Assembly: GCA_033239005.1 (NCBI GenBank)
Contig: BSQZ01000037.1
Span: 1,472,501-1,536,500 of the forward strand
Length of the DNA stretch: 64,000 nucleotides
Direction of reading: 5' to 3'
Origin: Lamellibrachia satsuma
Taxonomy: Eukaryota > Annelida > Polychaeta > Sabellida > Siboglinidae
The position numbers and the translations under genes are program-made. Below, piece after piece: positions 1 through 15,994 of this stretch (position 1 is the first letter of the stretch; the number at the start of each line of letters is the position of its first letter). The notes beneath the pieces are model-generated. The model was given only the letters and a program-made list of their open reading frames with translations, was not told the DNA's origin and did not search any database.

Positions 1-661
1 TCATTTTTTAGCTGACAATGTTGAAACATAAAAACTAAAGCAACTCATTTCCTTGACCTTGTAATAACGCTTACTATTTTGGGTGTTACTTACTACTTTG
101 GGTGTTAATCTTGTAAAATCTTCTGAACGACTTACATTTACGTAACGTCGCGCGCACACAGTGGGGAAGTAACCAGCTAATCGTTCGACAACAGCCAATT
201 TATCTATCCGAATTAGTGCGATTAGCATGGACAATTATAGTGAAGACAAGGCGGTGTGTGTGCGTTCTTGCGTGCGATTTTTTCGTGCGTTCGTACGTTC
301 GCGCCTTCATGCGTCCGTCCGTCCGTGCGAGTGTAATGCATCCATTGTATATTTGCGTTGAAAACTGGCGTCAGCGAAAATCCAGATCTGTGCGTGTTTG
401 CATGCTGTCGATTTCCTGAAGACATCCGCTAAATGTTTCTTCCACCAATGTCGGCCGGTTTATATTTGAATAAATCTGGTGAGGCTTTATTGCTGCACTG
501 GGTGACCACTGCGTGAACTCTCTTAGAATATTGACCAGATCTTAATGGTGGCATCTTTTTTATTGTTGTTTATTAACAACACTTGTCGGACGAAGGTTTG
601 GAACACAAATGTGTATGTGTGTGCGTTCGTAGTTTGCTAGTAAAAAAACATGGTGCTTCAG
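1..661 (+). other. GNMT unit 1, intron 2 (3' part)
   Basis: This stretch matches the intron before exon 3 in unit 3 (about 17,150-17,963), including the landmark gtta-gcatggacaatta near 225 and the GT-rich run after it. It ends in a cag acceptor at 659-661. Exons 1 and 2 of this unit would lie left of the window. No coding potential is visible. Confidence 0.7.
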
Positions 662-1335
662 TAATAGAAGAAGCGAACTGGTTGTCTCTCTCGGATGACC
701 TCAGCGATGCTGATGGTGTGCCCGAGGGAGGGTTCGACGCCGTGCTGTGTTTGGGCAACTCGTTCTCCAATCTGCCCGACTTAGAAGGTTCAATGCACTA
801 CCAGAAGGTGGCGCTGTCCAACTTCCGGGACATAATCAAGGAGGAAGGAATCCTCTTCAATGACCATTTTAACTTCGATGACATTCTGACCACCGGCAAC
901 GCTCCGGCTAAGGATATATACGACGTTGTGAGTGTGTTGTTGTACATTTATTGCACGGAAGTGACAGTTTATAGGACATAGTAATATTGATTACCTAAAA
1001 AAAGGACCACAGAAAAAGCAGGATGAGTATGCATAGGATACACATTTCTAGCGGTTGAGGTTTAAAACATTTCTGGCATCTAATTTCAACCAGACATCTT
1101 TGCACTTACCAAAATGTTCACTTTCAAAGGCACAATTGTCATAGTCAACAAGCGATAGTTTTAATTTATTCTTGAAACGTGTATAAATGTCTTAATCCAC
1201 ACAGAGCGATTGCAAAAAAAACATCAAGGTGTCTAATCTGTACGTTAACTACCGTCCGACTCTGACTACCTTCGACTACACTATCGACCACCCGAAGTGC
1301 AATAACGGAACAAGAGAGGGTATTCCGTAAGAATG
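662..1335 (+). pseudogene. GNMT: Glycine N-methyltransferase, unit 1 (exons 3 and 4), inactivated
   Basis: GNMT transfers a methyl group from S-adenosylmethionine to glycine, giving sarcosine, in the cytosol. Exon 3 is 662-927 (266 bp, cag acceptor, gtgagt donor); exon 4 is 1205-1335 (131 bp, gtaggt donor). Both lengths equal those of units 2 and 3. Exon 3 contains the family block GGFDAVLCLGNSFSNLPD. Two positions conserved in the family are changed: the His of the SFxHLPD block is Asn, and the Arg of the VIDHRN block is Phe (NDHFNFD). Both are residues I recall as lining the glycine site. Exon 4 has an in-frame TAA at 1328-1330 where unit 2 has AAG. Exon 5 is missing: homology to the other units stops near 2610. 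I call it a pseudogene; GNMT identity is secure from several conserved blocks. Confidence 0.88.
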
Positions 1336-2610
1336 GTAGGTGCAGCGTACAACCGGAAGCTCTGGTCACGGGGTTTTATTTTACTGGAAATCTTTCTATG
1401 GATACAATCTCTTGTTAGTGTTACGACATGAATGTAGAAATGTTCTAAAATACTTCTAAAGCCATCTCTCCCTGTCAACGAAATAACACTCAATCACAAT
1501 ACACATGTAGTTACCAATCCAGATTGTTCTCAGTTAGTTTCCGTTAGAGGCTGTGTGTACATAAACATTCCTGAAATTGGTAGTCTCGTTGATCCGACTC
1601 TCGCTCGGCTTCGTGAATCCGCCGATATGAGAGTCTGGCAGCAGAGGCGTTGTTATTACCTAATTTCACTACACCATTTTGTGTAGGCGTTCCTTTGAAG
1701 AGTCATGAGGCAATCAGCGTCGTTATTGAGAAGTTACACTAAATTTGTGTTGCTTGATTTAACTATTCAGTATGACATTTGCGTCAATATACTCAAAGTT
1801 TAAAGTTAATTCGAATTGCATCGTATCAACTGAGGATATGACATTTTCACTATCAGCCTGTCAAAATTGTGGACTTACCCTGGGCCAAAACTATTACGTA
1901 TTGAAGGTTTCGCAGAAACAGTATAAATACAGTTTGTTTAATAACACTCCATCTCCTGGCACAGGTTAATATCCATTATAGTCCTTCATTATCATTCCTG
2001 TTGATGGCGCAAGTGTAGGAAATACACAGTTTGCATTTTCAGAATTGTTCTAAAATATTTAAATATCACCATTCGATTATTGTAGTATTTAACAAGTTGA
2101 CTAATGTTTCAAATTCATCAAACTAAAAGACACCATTACAAGATATAAGAAATCAATATAAGCAACTGCCAACTTTATTATTATCAGTTCTATTTATTTT
2201 TATTAGTTAAACATAGGCGTATTTTCTAAATTATTAGCATATTCTTAGTGTGAAAACTTACCTTTAATAAAATGCTTGTTGTTGTTCTTAAACCTGCCTT
2301 ATTTTCAACATGCTTTCTAAAATATTAAAGTTTGATAATGATTAGGTTCTTGGTAGAAATTCACATTTTACCATCTAGACGTTTTAATGCATTAAGTAAA
2401 CTTGTTGAATGTACTAAACTACCAAGACAAACCTACTATGTGAGTTTTTTGTCAAAAGCAACAAGCTTTCCAACTGTGACGTAACAAAGCTCATCACCAT
2501 AGCGATCACGCGACGTAATGTCTGAAAAGCATTGTTGATATGTATAATATGAACTCGTTTGTGACCCTTTGTGTCTGTTCCCGTGGCCACCGATAATTGT
2601 ACCCAACGTT
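1336..2610 (+). other. GNMT unit 1, intron 4 remnant
   Basis: The sequence aligns by eye with intron 4 of unit 2 (8636-9626) and with 37,264-38,318. Shared landmarks include the cattttgtgtaggcgttcc block near 1675 and the gacgtaatgtctgaaa block near 2513. Homology ends at about 2610, just before the region that in unit 2 leads into exon 5. From there the sequence is unrelated, so a deletion or rearrangement removed the terminal exon. Confidence 0.65.
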
Positions 2611-3340
2611 TCAGCCCCGTGAATTCGGCAGCATTATTTTGAGAGATCGGCCAGCAACTCTGGTTTCTTCGGCCTCAGGTCACCATGAATTCGGCCCAAA
2701 CGATTGTGTAGCGAAGACATGAAGTTTAATGTATGTATTTCGGTGAAGAAAGCATTATATTTATTCTCTCATTTGTAAATTGATACAACTGTTTGTATCC
2801 TTACAATTCATATCATATCATATATAATATATTTTACCAAAAACTATTATATTATATACAGTTGAATAATTTAACTAAATTAACTTACAATGATCATAAA
2901 ATATTGTTTATAGATTTAAGATTGTCATGCGTTTTCCCATATCAGGGAACATTCTAACCAGTTTTTGTTTTTAATTGAATCAAATACAGAGCAATGACAG
3001 CGATAAGCGATTACTGTATTGTGAATACAACGGAGCCACCTACATACGGTCTTTGATCTATACAGTGTTTGTCGTCAGGTCATTCACACGGTTCACTGTA
3101 CGAACAGGACAACGCAGTGTACTTCAACAGTATCTAGTTAAACTTAGCATCACTATTGTGACAAGTAGAGGAATAACAAACCCTTAAAGTGAAGGCTAAT
3201 CTATTACTAGCTAGAACTGAATAGATCTTGCGTGTTACCGAAATCACCAAGCCGAAACAATATGGCAGTTGGGCCGAATTCTCCGCGGGCCGAAATCACC
3301 ACTATCCGTCAGCGCTACTGCAACTATTGCGATGTTTACT
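2611..3340. other. Intergenic, nothing recognised
   Basis: This AT-rich stretch follows the broken end of GNMT unit 1. I see no ORF with family features, no RNA gene and no terminal repeats. It contains two short related segments (about 2615-2700 and 3235-3300) sharing gaattcggc- and cagcaact-like words, which may be traces of an old insertion. Confidence 0.4.
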
Positions 3341-4650
3341 TTCTGACATAACCATGAAAACGACCACCCAGAGCCGCCAAACTTCTCCTCGTGTATTTAC
3401 CAAACATATACACATGTCACGTGGTCAAATATTACTCTTACTTCCATGTAACGATACAAAATTGCAAAAACAAAAGCTAGCTATATCTTCTACGCCTAGT
3501 TCCGCGAAGCTAGGCATAGGAGATGAACATGTTTCGTTTACTTTGATCTTTATTTGTAAGTAACAGTAATGTTTGACGACGTCACATGTGTATGCGCACA
3601 ATAAATGTTTGGCCTTCAGGCTAAACAGTGCTTCTGAGTCGCCGAAACAGAAGCACCTGTTGAGTTGCAATATAACAACCTGCTCCCCCGGCATATTGCC
3701 ACAGCGCGTAATTAGACTGGCCTGGACAAGTTAATTAGTCATGTGATGTACGCAGAGCATCCTATTGGCCAGTGGTATGCGCGGAAAAAAATTGCGGTAA
3801 GAAAGCTGGAACATTTTTTTTACGTCATTTTGTTTCACTTCGCCAATCAATCAAACGTTATAAATTGATGCTGACTTTAAGATACATTTTTTATTGTTAT
3901 TTTGGTTCGATTGTGTCTTGAGAACGATAGAAGAACCTTAGGCGCAGGAGACGGATCGATTCGGGATTCACCAAATTCGGTGAGTATGACGCAGAGTGTT
4001 TTACTTCTCGGCCATAGCTATGTTCCCCGCTTGGTGCGTTTCATGCGCGAGACAAACCCGGATAATTTTGAGTTGAAAGCAGCACGTTATGAATACTGTT
4101 ACTCTGGTCGAATGGGAAATACTATTGCAAAACTTGTTGCAAATGTGTTGTTTGTAAAACTGGAAAAACATTGCCCTTACTTGGTTATTCTCGACGTTGG
4201 TACGAATGACCAAGATAAACAAGGGCTTTTGGTCATTTCATCTTGCAAACCACTCTTATTGACATGTACCAGCATGTGTCTATACATTCGTTGTTATTGT
4301 AATGTACTCCATGGCTGTGCATATTGCTGCAGGCGCTGTATGTTCATGTCAGTGTGCACAGTGGCAATCCTTGTGCTGTCATTGTCTCTGAAAATAAAGT
4401 TGACAGATTCCTCGTTTTTCACCCCACATGGTAGTTGTGTTTCTCACACAAACAGAGACAGGGCTGCACAGGCACAAAAAGCGCTGGGCGGACGCCGCAG
4501 AGCTTGCTGGTGGCCTGCAAGCTCTGCGGCCACCTGCACCTAAGTTCGCTCGGTGTTGCATGGCTGAGCTCGGCGTGTAGGCGGCACTTTTTATACTATT
4601 ATTATCCCCCGCTTTTGTGTTTATTGAATTGTAAATAGTATCGCTGGTAT
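3341..4650 (+). repeat. Spacer block of the tandem unit, copy 1
   Basis: About 1.2 kb recurs at 11,971-13,135 and, shortened, at 41,830-42,415. Shared landmarks are cacatgtgtatgcgcaca, gagtcgccgaa-cagaagcacctgtt, and gagtatgacgcagagtgtt at the ORF start. In each case it lies downstream of a GNMT 3' region, so it belongs to the duplicated unit rather than being an independent insertion each time. Confidence 0.7.
3986..4543 (+). pseudogene. SGNH-hydrolase-like ORF fragment, copy 1
   Basis: From the ATG at 3986 the protein begins MTQSVLLLGHSYVPRLVRFM, with a GHS block typical of the nucleophile motif of SGNH/GDSL hydrolases, and about 65 residues later LVILDVGTND, which fits the block III motif. 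After GTNDQDKQG (about 4228) the reading frame runs into low-quality sequence with no His block, so only the N-terminal half is recognisable. SGNH domains of this kind occur in tyrosine-recombinase retroelements and in CR1 ORF1 proteins; which source applies is not clear. It is the only one of three copies whose first 80 codons are open, since copies 2 and 3 have a stop soon after the start. Confidence 0.5.
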
Positions 4651-4892
4651 TATGCTTGTGCAATTTGTATTTGTGGATCTATTCCCCTTGTATTTCATAA
4701 TTATGCTGGAAACTTATTAACAAGAAACAAGGTTTTTTGTTAAAGTAATCTTTCAAATTAGTCTTGACTCTTGGACCTTTATTTATATTAATCTGTCCAA
4801 TAAATTGCCCATTTGCATCCTACATTGTACTTGTGTTTCTCAGGGCGACCCCGATGGATGCTTAAATTTGTGGACGTATATTCATTACTTTT

Positions 4893-5264
<372 letters not shown>

Positions 5265-5841
5265 GAGGTGTATGAGGTGTTAGTATTGCAATTCCCTAAA
5301 TAACAATACAATTATTTGATAAAAGCTGTTCTGCCAATTCTGCCTGCGCTTGTAATGTAATGAGTCAAAACATTTATCTAACGCCCTGCTTGAGCTGTTT
5401 GACAACCTTACTCGATACGGATTTGTTGTTCATTTGTTGTTCATAACTTATCTCTTCCTTTCCCTTACACACTCTTGAGAGTTTCTCCTTCTGTGCAACA
5501 ACCCCTGTCCCACATCTACCTCCATACAGTAAATGGGGCCCCAGGAAGAAAGCAACACGCCATGGGATCACCATGTAACAAAACATTATTTTTTACACAT
5601 AAATGTTTCTTATTTTTTTAAATTAAGAACATACACTATTAAACTTTGTTTACACACCGAAAAAGCATTTTAGCTAGTTCCTTGTGGTTATTCCCTTTAA
5701 ACACTCAGTCACCAGCACGACTCCATTCAGAACCGTTACCCCACAACCACCACCCCTGGTTCCAGGCACGAGCAGCTGGTGCTCACCAGTCCGCCACTGC
5801 ACGGTATAACAGGCAGCGCGCGTCCTGCTCGCCACAGACAG
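5265..5841 (+). promoter_or_regulatory. 5' flank of GNMT unit 2
   Basis: The last 140 bases before the ATG (for example cagcacgactccattcagaa near 5715) are conserved before unit 3 (14,315-14,452), as is a cacgccatgggatca block (5559 and 13,848). It probably holds the first-exon UTR and promoter. No TATA element can be assigned with confidence. Confidence 0.45.
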
Positions 5842-8800
5842 ATGGCCGACAGCGTGTATCAGACGAGATCGCTCGGAGTCCCAGCAGACGGGTTACGGGA
5901 CCAGTATGCCGACGGCGCGGTTGCCCGAGTATACGATGTCTACATCGGATGCAAAAGTGTCAGGACGCCGATGTATAGTCAGTGGTTGACGCCGTTATTG
6001 CGAGAGCGCGGCTGTCGAAACATTCTCGATGTAGCGTGCGGCACTGGGTAAGTCGTTGCGAAACTGCTGATCAAATACGGTGTTAAAATATGTTACCAAT
6101 CGGTTAAGGCCATCATTTAAAAATGTTGTAGAATGTTGTATATCACACAAATATGTGACGTAATTAACAAAAAAACGCAACATACATATGCCTCATATTA
6201 CATACAGGTTTCACAACGACTCAGAACTTGAAACCACCTTAAGGAAGTTCGGCAGTACAGTAACATAATGTTATGTTGCAGACAAATAATCATCACCAAG
6301 CAGGACATATCTAAGACAGGATTTCAGATGGTAAACATACCAGGTTCTTCATTATTCTTATCACATCCCTCCGTAATAATTATGTAGTACAGCAGAACTT
6401 GTTAAACTAACAAAATAAGGGTCTGGTTGTAAACCTCAAATTAATTATGTGTTCTGTGAAGTCTATATATTGTATTGCCAGGATATTGTCTACATTTTTA
6501 TTTACGATTGGTATTCGATTTACTTTATGTAACCCAGAAGGCAGGTGAAGTTGGTTCGGGTTTCTGCTTGCTTATATCTTCCATTGTGTAGATCCATGAC
6601 GCGCCAACATTCAATCGGCCAATGCATGTGGAGCGCAATACGTCATTGCCACGTTAACAAGTTGCTTGTTGAGCAAACAGCTGCATTGAGCACACAGGCT
6701 GCATGTTCTAGAATACTCCCGTTCTTAAGCAACGTGAAGGTGTTTCACGAGGGTTTCTACGAGGCCACCCAGCTGAGGGTGGTGTGTCTGCGTGATTGCT
6801 GCTCTTCCTATATGGGCCAAGTTCACTGCGCCAGTAGGGCGGTCTACCCAAGTGCAACCCTGTGATGCAGTACTGGTTTGATGACATTGACTGGTGACAT
6901 TTAACTGGAAACAGCTCGATCTAGGGTTACGATAACAGCGGTTTTCCTTCTTTATAATTAGAGAGACCACGACAGGTCTGTTCCATTTCCACCTTCCCTG
7001 TGTAGGATATTTTACTTCCAATGGTATAGATACCAGACTGAAGGGAACGACGGCTTTTAGTGTCTCTTCCGAAAGACACAGGAAAAGTGGGGTGAACGAA
7101 ATTGCCCAAGCCTTGAAACGGATAGAACTGAACCACAGTCTTCCTAAGCGACTGTCGGGTGCTCTAACCATTAGACGACCGCTCCCCATATAGCAAACAA
7201 GCCTAAGATGAATGTTGTTTTGGCTTTAGTCTAACACTGCAGCGTGTTACATCTAGCAGAGCATCGGTTTAACAGAAACAGCAATATGTCACCTGGTTTG
7301 TCACCCTCTTCCTGTTGCCTTGTTGTCACGTCCTCCGTGTGTTGTTGTCACTTCCTATTGTCGTGTAGTGACGCTCTTCCTACGGTCTTGTTGTCACTTA
7401 CTCTTGCATCGTTGCAACGCTCTTGTCCGATTTCCTGGAGATATCCGCTAACTGTTTCTTCCACCAAGTGTTGGCCGGTTTATATCTGAAAAAATCTAGT
7501 GAGGCTTTATCTCTGCACCGGGTGACCACTGCGTGAACTCTCTTAGAATGTTGATCCGGCCTTAATGGTGACATCTGTTTTATTGTAGTTTATTAACTAC
7601 ACTGATAGGACGAAGGTTTGGAACACAAATGTGTATGTGTGTGCGATCGTGGGCTCGTGCGTTAGTGAGTGCCTGCGTGTGTGAGCGGTAATGAACGCGC
7701 GCGAGCGTGTGTGTGTGTGCGCGTAACGTCGAGACACTGAGCGAAATGGAGTATATATCTTACCCCAAATGTAATTATGGATAGTAGTTTGCTAGTAAAA
7801 AAACATGGTGTTTCAGTAATAAAAGAAGCGAACTGGTTGTCTCTCTCGGATGACCTCAACGACGTTGATGGTGTGCCCGAGGGAGGGTTCGACGCCGTGC
7901 TGTGTTTAGGCAACTCGTTCTCACACATGCCCGACTTCGAAGGTTCACTGCACTACCAGAAAGTGGCGCTGTCGAACTTCCGGGACATGATCAAGCCAGG
8001 AGGAATGCTCGTCATTGACCATCGCAACTTCGATGACATTCTGACCACCGGCAAGACTCCGGCTAATAATGTATGCCACGTTGTGAGTATGTTGTTGGAC
8101 ATTTATTGCACGAGGTGACAGTTTATAAGTTTCTAGCGGTTGATGTTTAAACAATTTCTGGCACCTAATTTCAACCAGACATCTTTGTACTTATCAAAAT
8201 GTTCACTTTCGATTAGAAGAAATGGTATTAGTGTGTATAATTAATGATCAGAAATAATAGGTAATATATTTAACCAGAGTAGAAAGCAATCTACATTTTT
8301 GTAAAACATGTCACCACATATATTGCTGTAATAATTTTTCCATCCCCAGTCGTACAGGCACAAACAGTTTTGAAATATTTCAACATGTCACATTATTATA
8401 TTTACAACCTAAACCATTTTATATGGCAACCTCAAAGGTACAATTGTCACAGTCAATAAACGGTAGTTTAAATTTATTCTTGAAACGTGTAGTATTCCAA
8501 ACAGAGCGATTGCAAAAAAGACATCAAGGTGTCTAATCTGTACGTGAACTGCCGTCCGACTCTCACTACCTTCGACTACACTGTGGACATCCCGAAGTTC
8601 AATAACGGAACTAGAGAGGGTCTTCCGAAGGAAGGGTAGGTGCAGCGTACAACCGGAAGCTCTGGTCACGGGGTTTCGTTTTTCTGGAACCCTTTCTATG
8701 GATAAACATCTATATCTCGTTAGTGTTAAGACATGGATGTAGAAATGTATCGCTTCTAAAACTATGCTATCCCTCTCAACGAAATAATAATCAGTCATAA

Positions 8801-9813
8801 CACACACATAGCTACCAATCCAGATTTTTCTCAGTTAGTTTCCGCTAGAGGCTGTGTGTACAGAAACATTCCTGAAATTGGTAGTCTCGTTGATCCGACT
8901 GTCGATCGGCTTCGTGAATCCGCCGATAAGAGAGTCTGGCAGCAGGGGCGTTGTGGTTACCTACTGTCACTACTCCATTTTGTGTAGTCGTTCCTTTGAA
9001 GAGTCATTAGGCAATCAGCGACATTATTGAGAAGCCACATTAAATTTGTGTTGCCTGTTTTAACTTTTCAGTCAGACAGTTGCGTCAATATAATAAAATT
9101 TTAAAGTTAACTCAAATTGCATCGTATCAATTTTCCGTCACAATGAAAACCCCACTCTGCATCCAAGCGAAAATGTGTGCGACTAACGGTTAATCGAGCC
9201 TATGAAATTATCACTATCAGCCAGTCAAAATTGTGGACTTACCCTGTGCCAAAACAGTTACGCCATCTAGAAGGTTTTGCAGAAACAGTACAACTACAGT
9301 TGTTTAAATAACACTCCAACTCCTGGCACACTACAGCCCTTCATTAGCATTCCTGTATATGGGGCAAGTGTTCGAAATATACAGTTAGCATATTCAGTAA
9401 AAAAGCTCATCACCATAGCGATCACGTGACGTAATGTCTGAAGAGCATTGTTGAAATGTATACTATTAACTAGTTTGTGACCCGTTGTGTATGTTCCCGT
9501 GGCCACCTCGTCATCACTATCACCCACAGTAATTGTATCCAACATGTATGTACATTAGGACTACCCGTAAGCTAGACTGATGTTAATAATTAGTAGTCGA
9601 TTTCTTAACGCTGATTTCTGTTGTAGAACATACCAGTTTCGACTATCTTTCTACCCGCACCAGCTGGCAGAGTTCTCGAACTTACTGAAGGGCGTATTCA
9701 CCGAAGACTGTGCTCACTCGATCCACGGGGACTCCCAGACGCTCGGCCGTGTTCAGAAGCCGGCCTTTTACACCCACATCGCCGAGAAGTCTGCGAAACG
9801 CGCTTCTACATAG
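5842..9813 (+). pseudogene. GNMT: Glycine N-methyltransferase, unit 2 (exons 1, 3, 4, 5; exon 2 lost)
   Basis: Exon 1 is 5842-6047, starting [20 protein letters not shown], then QYADG, and ending in the SAM-site block LDVACGTG at a gtaag donor. Exon 3 is 7817-8082 with FDAVLCLGNSFSHMPDFEG and the glycine-site block VIDHRNFD intact. Exon 4 is 8505-8635. Exon 5 is 9627-9813, with FRLSFYPHQLAEFSNLL and the terminal stop. Exon 2 (125 bp in unit 3, encoding [15 protein letters not shown]) is absent: near 7424 the intron 1 sequence jumps to sequence that in unit 3 lies in intron 2 (about 17,574). Joining exon 1 to exon 3 shifts the frame (phases 2 and 1), so no normal protein can result unless exon 2 comes from elsewhere. 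All other exons are open with good splice sites, so the loss looks recent, or the assembly may be wrong. Confidence 0.9.
6815..7187 (-). repeat. tRNA-headed SINE in intron 1 of GNMT unit 2
   Basis: Read on the minus strand from 7187 it starts GGGGAGCGGTCGTCTAATGG, followed by TTAGAGCACC, which fits a tRNA D-arm and A box; a B-box-like GTTCAGTTC follows about 40 bases on. A paralogous copy is at 15,995-16,367. The tail towards 6815 is shared between the two copies but its true 3' end is not marked by a clear tail. It is not a functional tRNA gene, because the acceptor and T arms do not pair. Confidence 0.55.
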
Positions 9814-11970
<2,157 letters not shown>

Positions 11971-13135
11971 CTAACCATGAAAACGACCACCTAGAGCCGC
12001 CAAACTTCTCCTCGTGTATTTACAATACATATACACATGTCACGTGGTCAAACTCTCACTTCCATGAAACGATAAAAATTACAAAACAAAGGCTAGCTAT
12101 ATCTTCTACGCCTAGCTCGAAAAGGTTTCGTTTATTTTGATTTTTATTTGTAAGTAAGAGTAATGGTTGACGACGTCACATGTGTATGCGCACAAGAAAT
12201 GTTTGGCGTTCAGGCTGAACAGTGCTTCTGAGTCGCCGAAGCAGAAGCACCTGTTGTGTTGCAATATAACAACCTGTTCCCCCTACATATTGCCACAGCG
12301 CTTAATTAGACTGGCCTGGACAAGTTAATTAGTCATGTGATGTATGGAGAGCATCGTAATGGCCAGTGGTATGCGCGGAATAAAAATTGCGGTAAGAAAG
12401 CTGGAATTTTTTTTAAAAAGTAATTTTGTTCCATTTCGCCAATCAATCACCAGCTATAAATTGATGCTAACTTTAAGATACATGTTTTATTTAGTGTTAT
12501 GTTGGTTCAATTGTGTCCTGAGAACGATAGAAGAACCTTAGGCGCAAGAGACGGATCAATTCGGGATTCGCCAGATTCGGTGAGTATGACGCAGAGTGTT
12601 TTACTTCTCGGCCATAGCTATGTTCCCCGCTTGGTGCGTTTCATGCGCGAGACAAACCCGGATAATTTTTAGTTTAAAGCCTCACGTACTGAATGCTGTT
12701 ACTCTGGTCGTATGGGTGCTACTATTGCAAAACTTGTTCTGCACATTGCTGCAGGCGCCGTATGTTCAAGTTAGTGTGCACAGTGGCAGTCCTTGTGCTG
12801 TCATAGTCTCCGAAAAAAATTTGACAGATTGCTCGTTTTTCACCCTGCATGGTAGTCGTGGTTCTCACACAAATAGAGAAAGGGCTGCACAGACACACAA
12901 AAAGCGCTGGGCGGACGCCGCAGAGCTTGCTCGTGGCCTGTTTCAGCTCGCTCGTTCGGCGTGTAGGCGGTACGTTTTTTATCAGTGCTTCAGAGGAGAC
13001 CCGGGCTTTCCGTGCGAGGACCGACTCATTTGAGCAGCCCTTTAGCGGGGGTGGCGGGACCCCGCCAGCAAGCGGGTGGGGCCTGGAGATTATCATCCCC
13101 CGCTTTTGTGTCTATTGAATTGTAAATAGTATCGC
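11971..13135 (+). repeat. Spacer block of the tandem unit, copy 2, with SGNH-like pseudogene
   Basis: This is the second copy of the block at 3341. The SGNH-like ORF starts at 12,586 (MTQSVLLLGHSYVPRLVRFM) but meets a TAG near 12,670 where copy 1 has GAG. The segment coding for the GTND block in copy 1 is deleted here, while later parts (cacagtggcagtccttgtgctg; aaaaagcgctgggcggacgc) are kept, together with about 100 bp that copy 1 has lost near 4570. Confidence 0.7.
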
Positions 13136-13414
13136 TGGTACTATGCTTGTGCAATTTGTATTTGTGGATCTTTTTCCTTTGTATTTCATAATTATGCTGG
13201 AAACTTATTAATCAGAAACAGTCTAATTTTTTTTAAAGTAATCTTTCAAATTACTCTTCACTCTTGGACCTTTATTTATATTAATCTTTCCAATAAATTG
13301 CCCATTTGCAACCTACATTGTACTTGTGTTTCTCACACAAGCAGAGGAAGGGCTGTACACATGAGCGACCCCCATGTATGTTTAAATTTGTGGATGTATA
13401 TTCATTACTTTTAG

Positions 13415-14452
<1,038 letters not shown>

Positions 14453-15069
14453 ATGGTTGACAGCGGGTATCAGACGAGATCTCTCGGAGTGCCAGCAACG
14501 GGACTACGGGACCAGTATGCCGACGGCGTGGCTGCCCGGGTGTGGGAACTCTTCAACGGATGCACAAGTGTCAGGACGTCGCAGTATCAAGCAATGGTTG
14601 ACGGCACTATTTCGGGAGAACGGCTGTAAAAACATACTCGATATAGCGTGCGGCACTGGGTGAGTCTTTGCGAAACTGCTGATCAAGTAAGGTGTTAAAA
14701 TATTTTACCAATCGGTTAAGGCCATTATTTGTAACATTTTGTAGAATGTTGTATATCACACAAATATGGAACGTAGTTTATAAAAAAATGCCACATATAT
14801 ATGCCTCTTATTACAGGTTTCACAACGACTCAGAACTTGAAAGTAGTTTAAAGGAAGTTCGGTAGTGCAGTAACATAATATTATGTTGCAGACAAGTAAT
14901 CACCACCAAGCAGGACATGTCTAAGACAGGATTTCAGATGGCAAACGTACCAGGTTCTTTAATATTCTTATTACATTCCTCCGTAATAATTATGTAATAC
15001 AGCAGATCGAACTTGGTTACCTAAAAATAAGGGTGTGGTTGTAAACCTCAAATTAATTATGTGTTCTAT

Positions 15070-15171
<102 letters not shown>

Positions 15172-15994
15172 CCAAGACATTGCCTACATTTTCATTTGTG
15201 ATTGGTATTCCATTTATTTTAACTTACCCAGAAGGCAGGCGAAACTGGTTCGAGTTTTTGTTAACCTATCTTCCTTTGTGTAGATCCATGACGCGCCAAA
15301 ATTTAATCAGCCAATGTATATCGAGCGCAATACGTCATTGCCACATTAACTAACAAGTTGCTTTTTGAGCAAACAGCTGCATTGAGCACACACGCTGCAT
15401 GTTCTAGAATATTCCCGCTATTAAGCCACGTGACGGTGTTTCACGAGGGTTTCTACGAGGGCATCCAGCTGGGGATTGTGTGTCTGCGTGATTGCTGGGG
15501 TAAGACCACAGTTGACCTTCCTGTTTATTGTTTCACACGAATGTAGGGCGTATTAAATTGCGATATGTGAATTTAAAGAATTCATACGATGTGACATAAG
15601 TGCAATTGAGCAGGCATATTCACAGGTTTGTTTGTGGAAGCTATTGGCTGTGAAATGGTGCATTTTTTTGAGAGTTTAAAAGGCGGAGGGATTTATGGGA
15701 ATTTTTCTGCTATGGGCCACGTGGGCGCATGAATACAAGGCTATTTTTGTCAAAATTGATGGGCATCACACGTCGGGGCGTTTTAAAAGAGTTGGAGGTA
15801 TGTGATTTTGATAACACTTGGTCAGCATGTCAATGAGATGATGGCAGTTGTTGTGAAAACGTTTCAGAATTTTTAGTGGTCACGTTTTCTTATAATCTAA
15901 CAAAACGTTAACATGGCCACCAATGCAATTTTCAACTGTGGTCTGACTCCTGCTGCGTGTTGTTACGTGTTCACTGAAGCTGTAGGTCCCCAGC

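Noticed and set aside
5646..5978. 110-residue ORF overlapping GNMT unit 2 exon 1
   Set aside because: It is in another frame from the conserved [10 protein letters not shown] frame and has no family features. The GNMT frame is supported by homology and a splice donor.
7140..7187. A functional tRNA gene on the minus strand
   Set aside because: Only the D-arm/A-box part and a weak B box fit. The acceptor stem has no partner and the same sequence recurs as part of a longer repeat in unit 3, which fits a SINE head.
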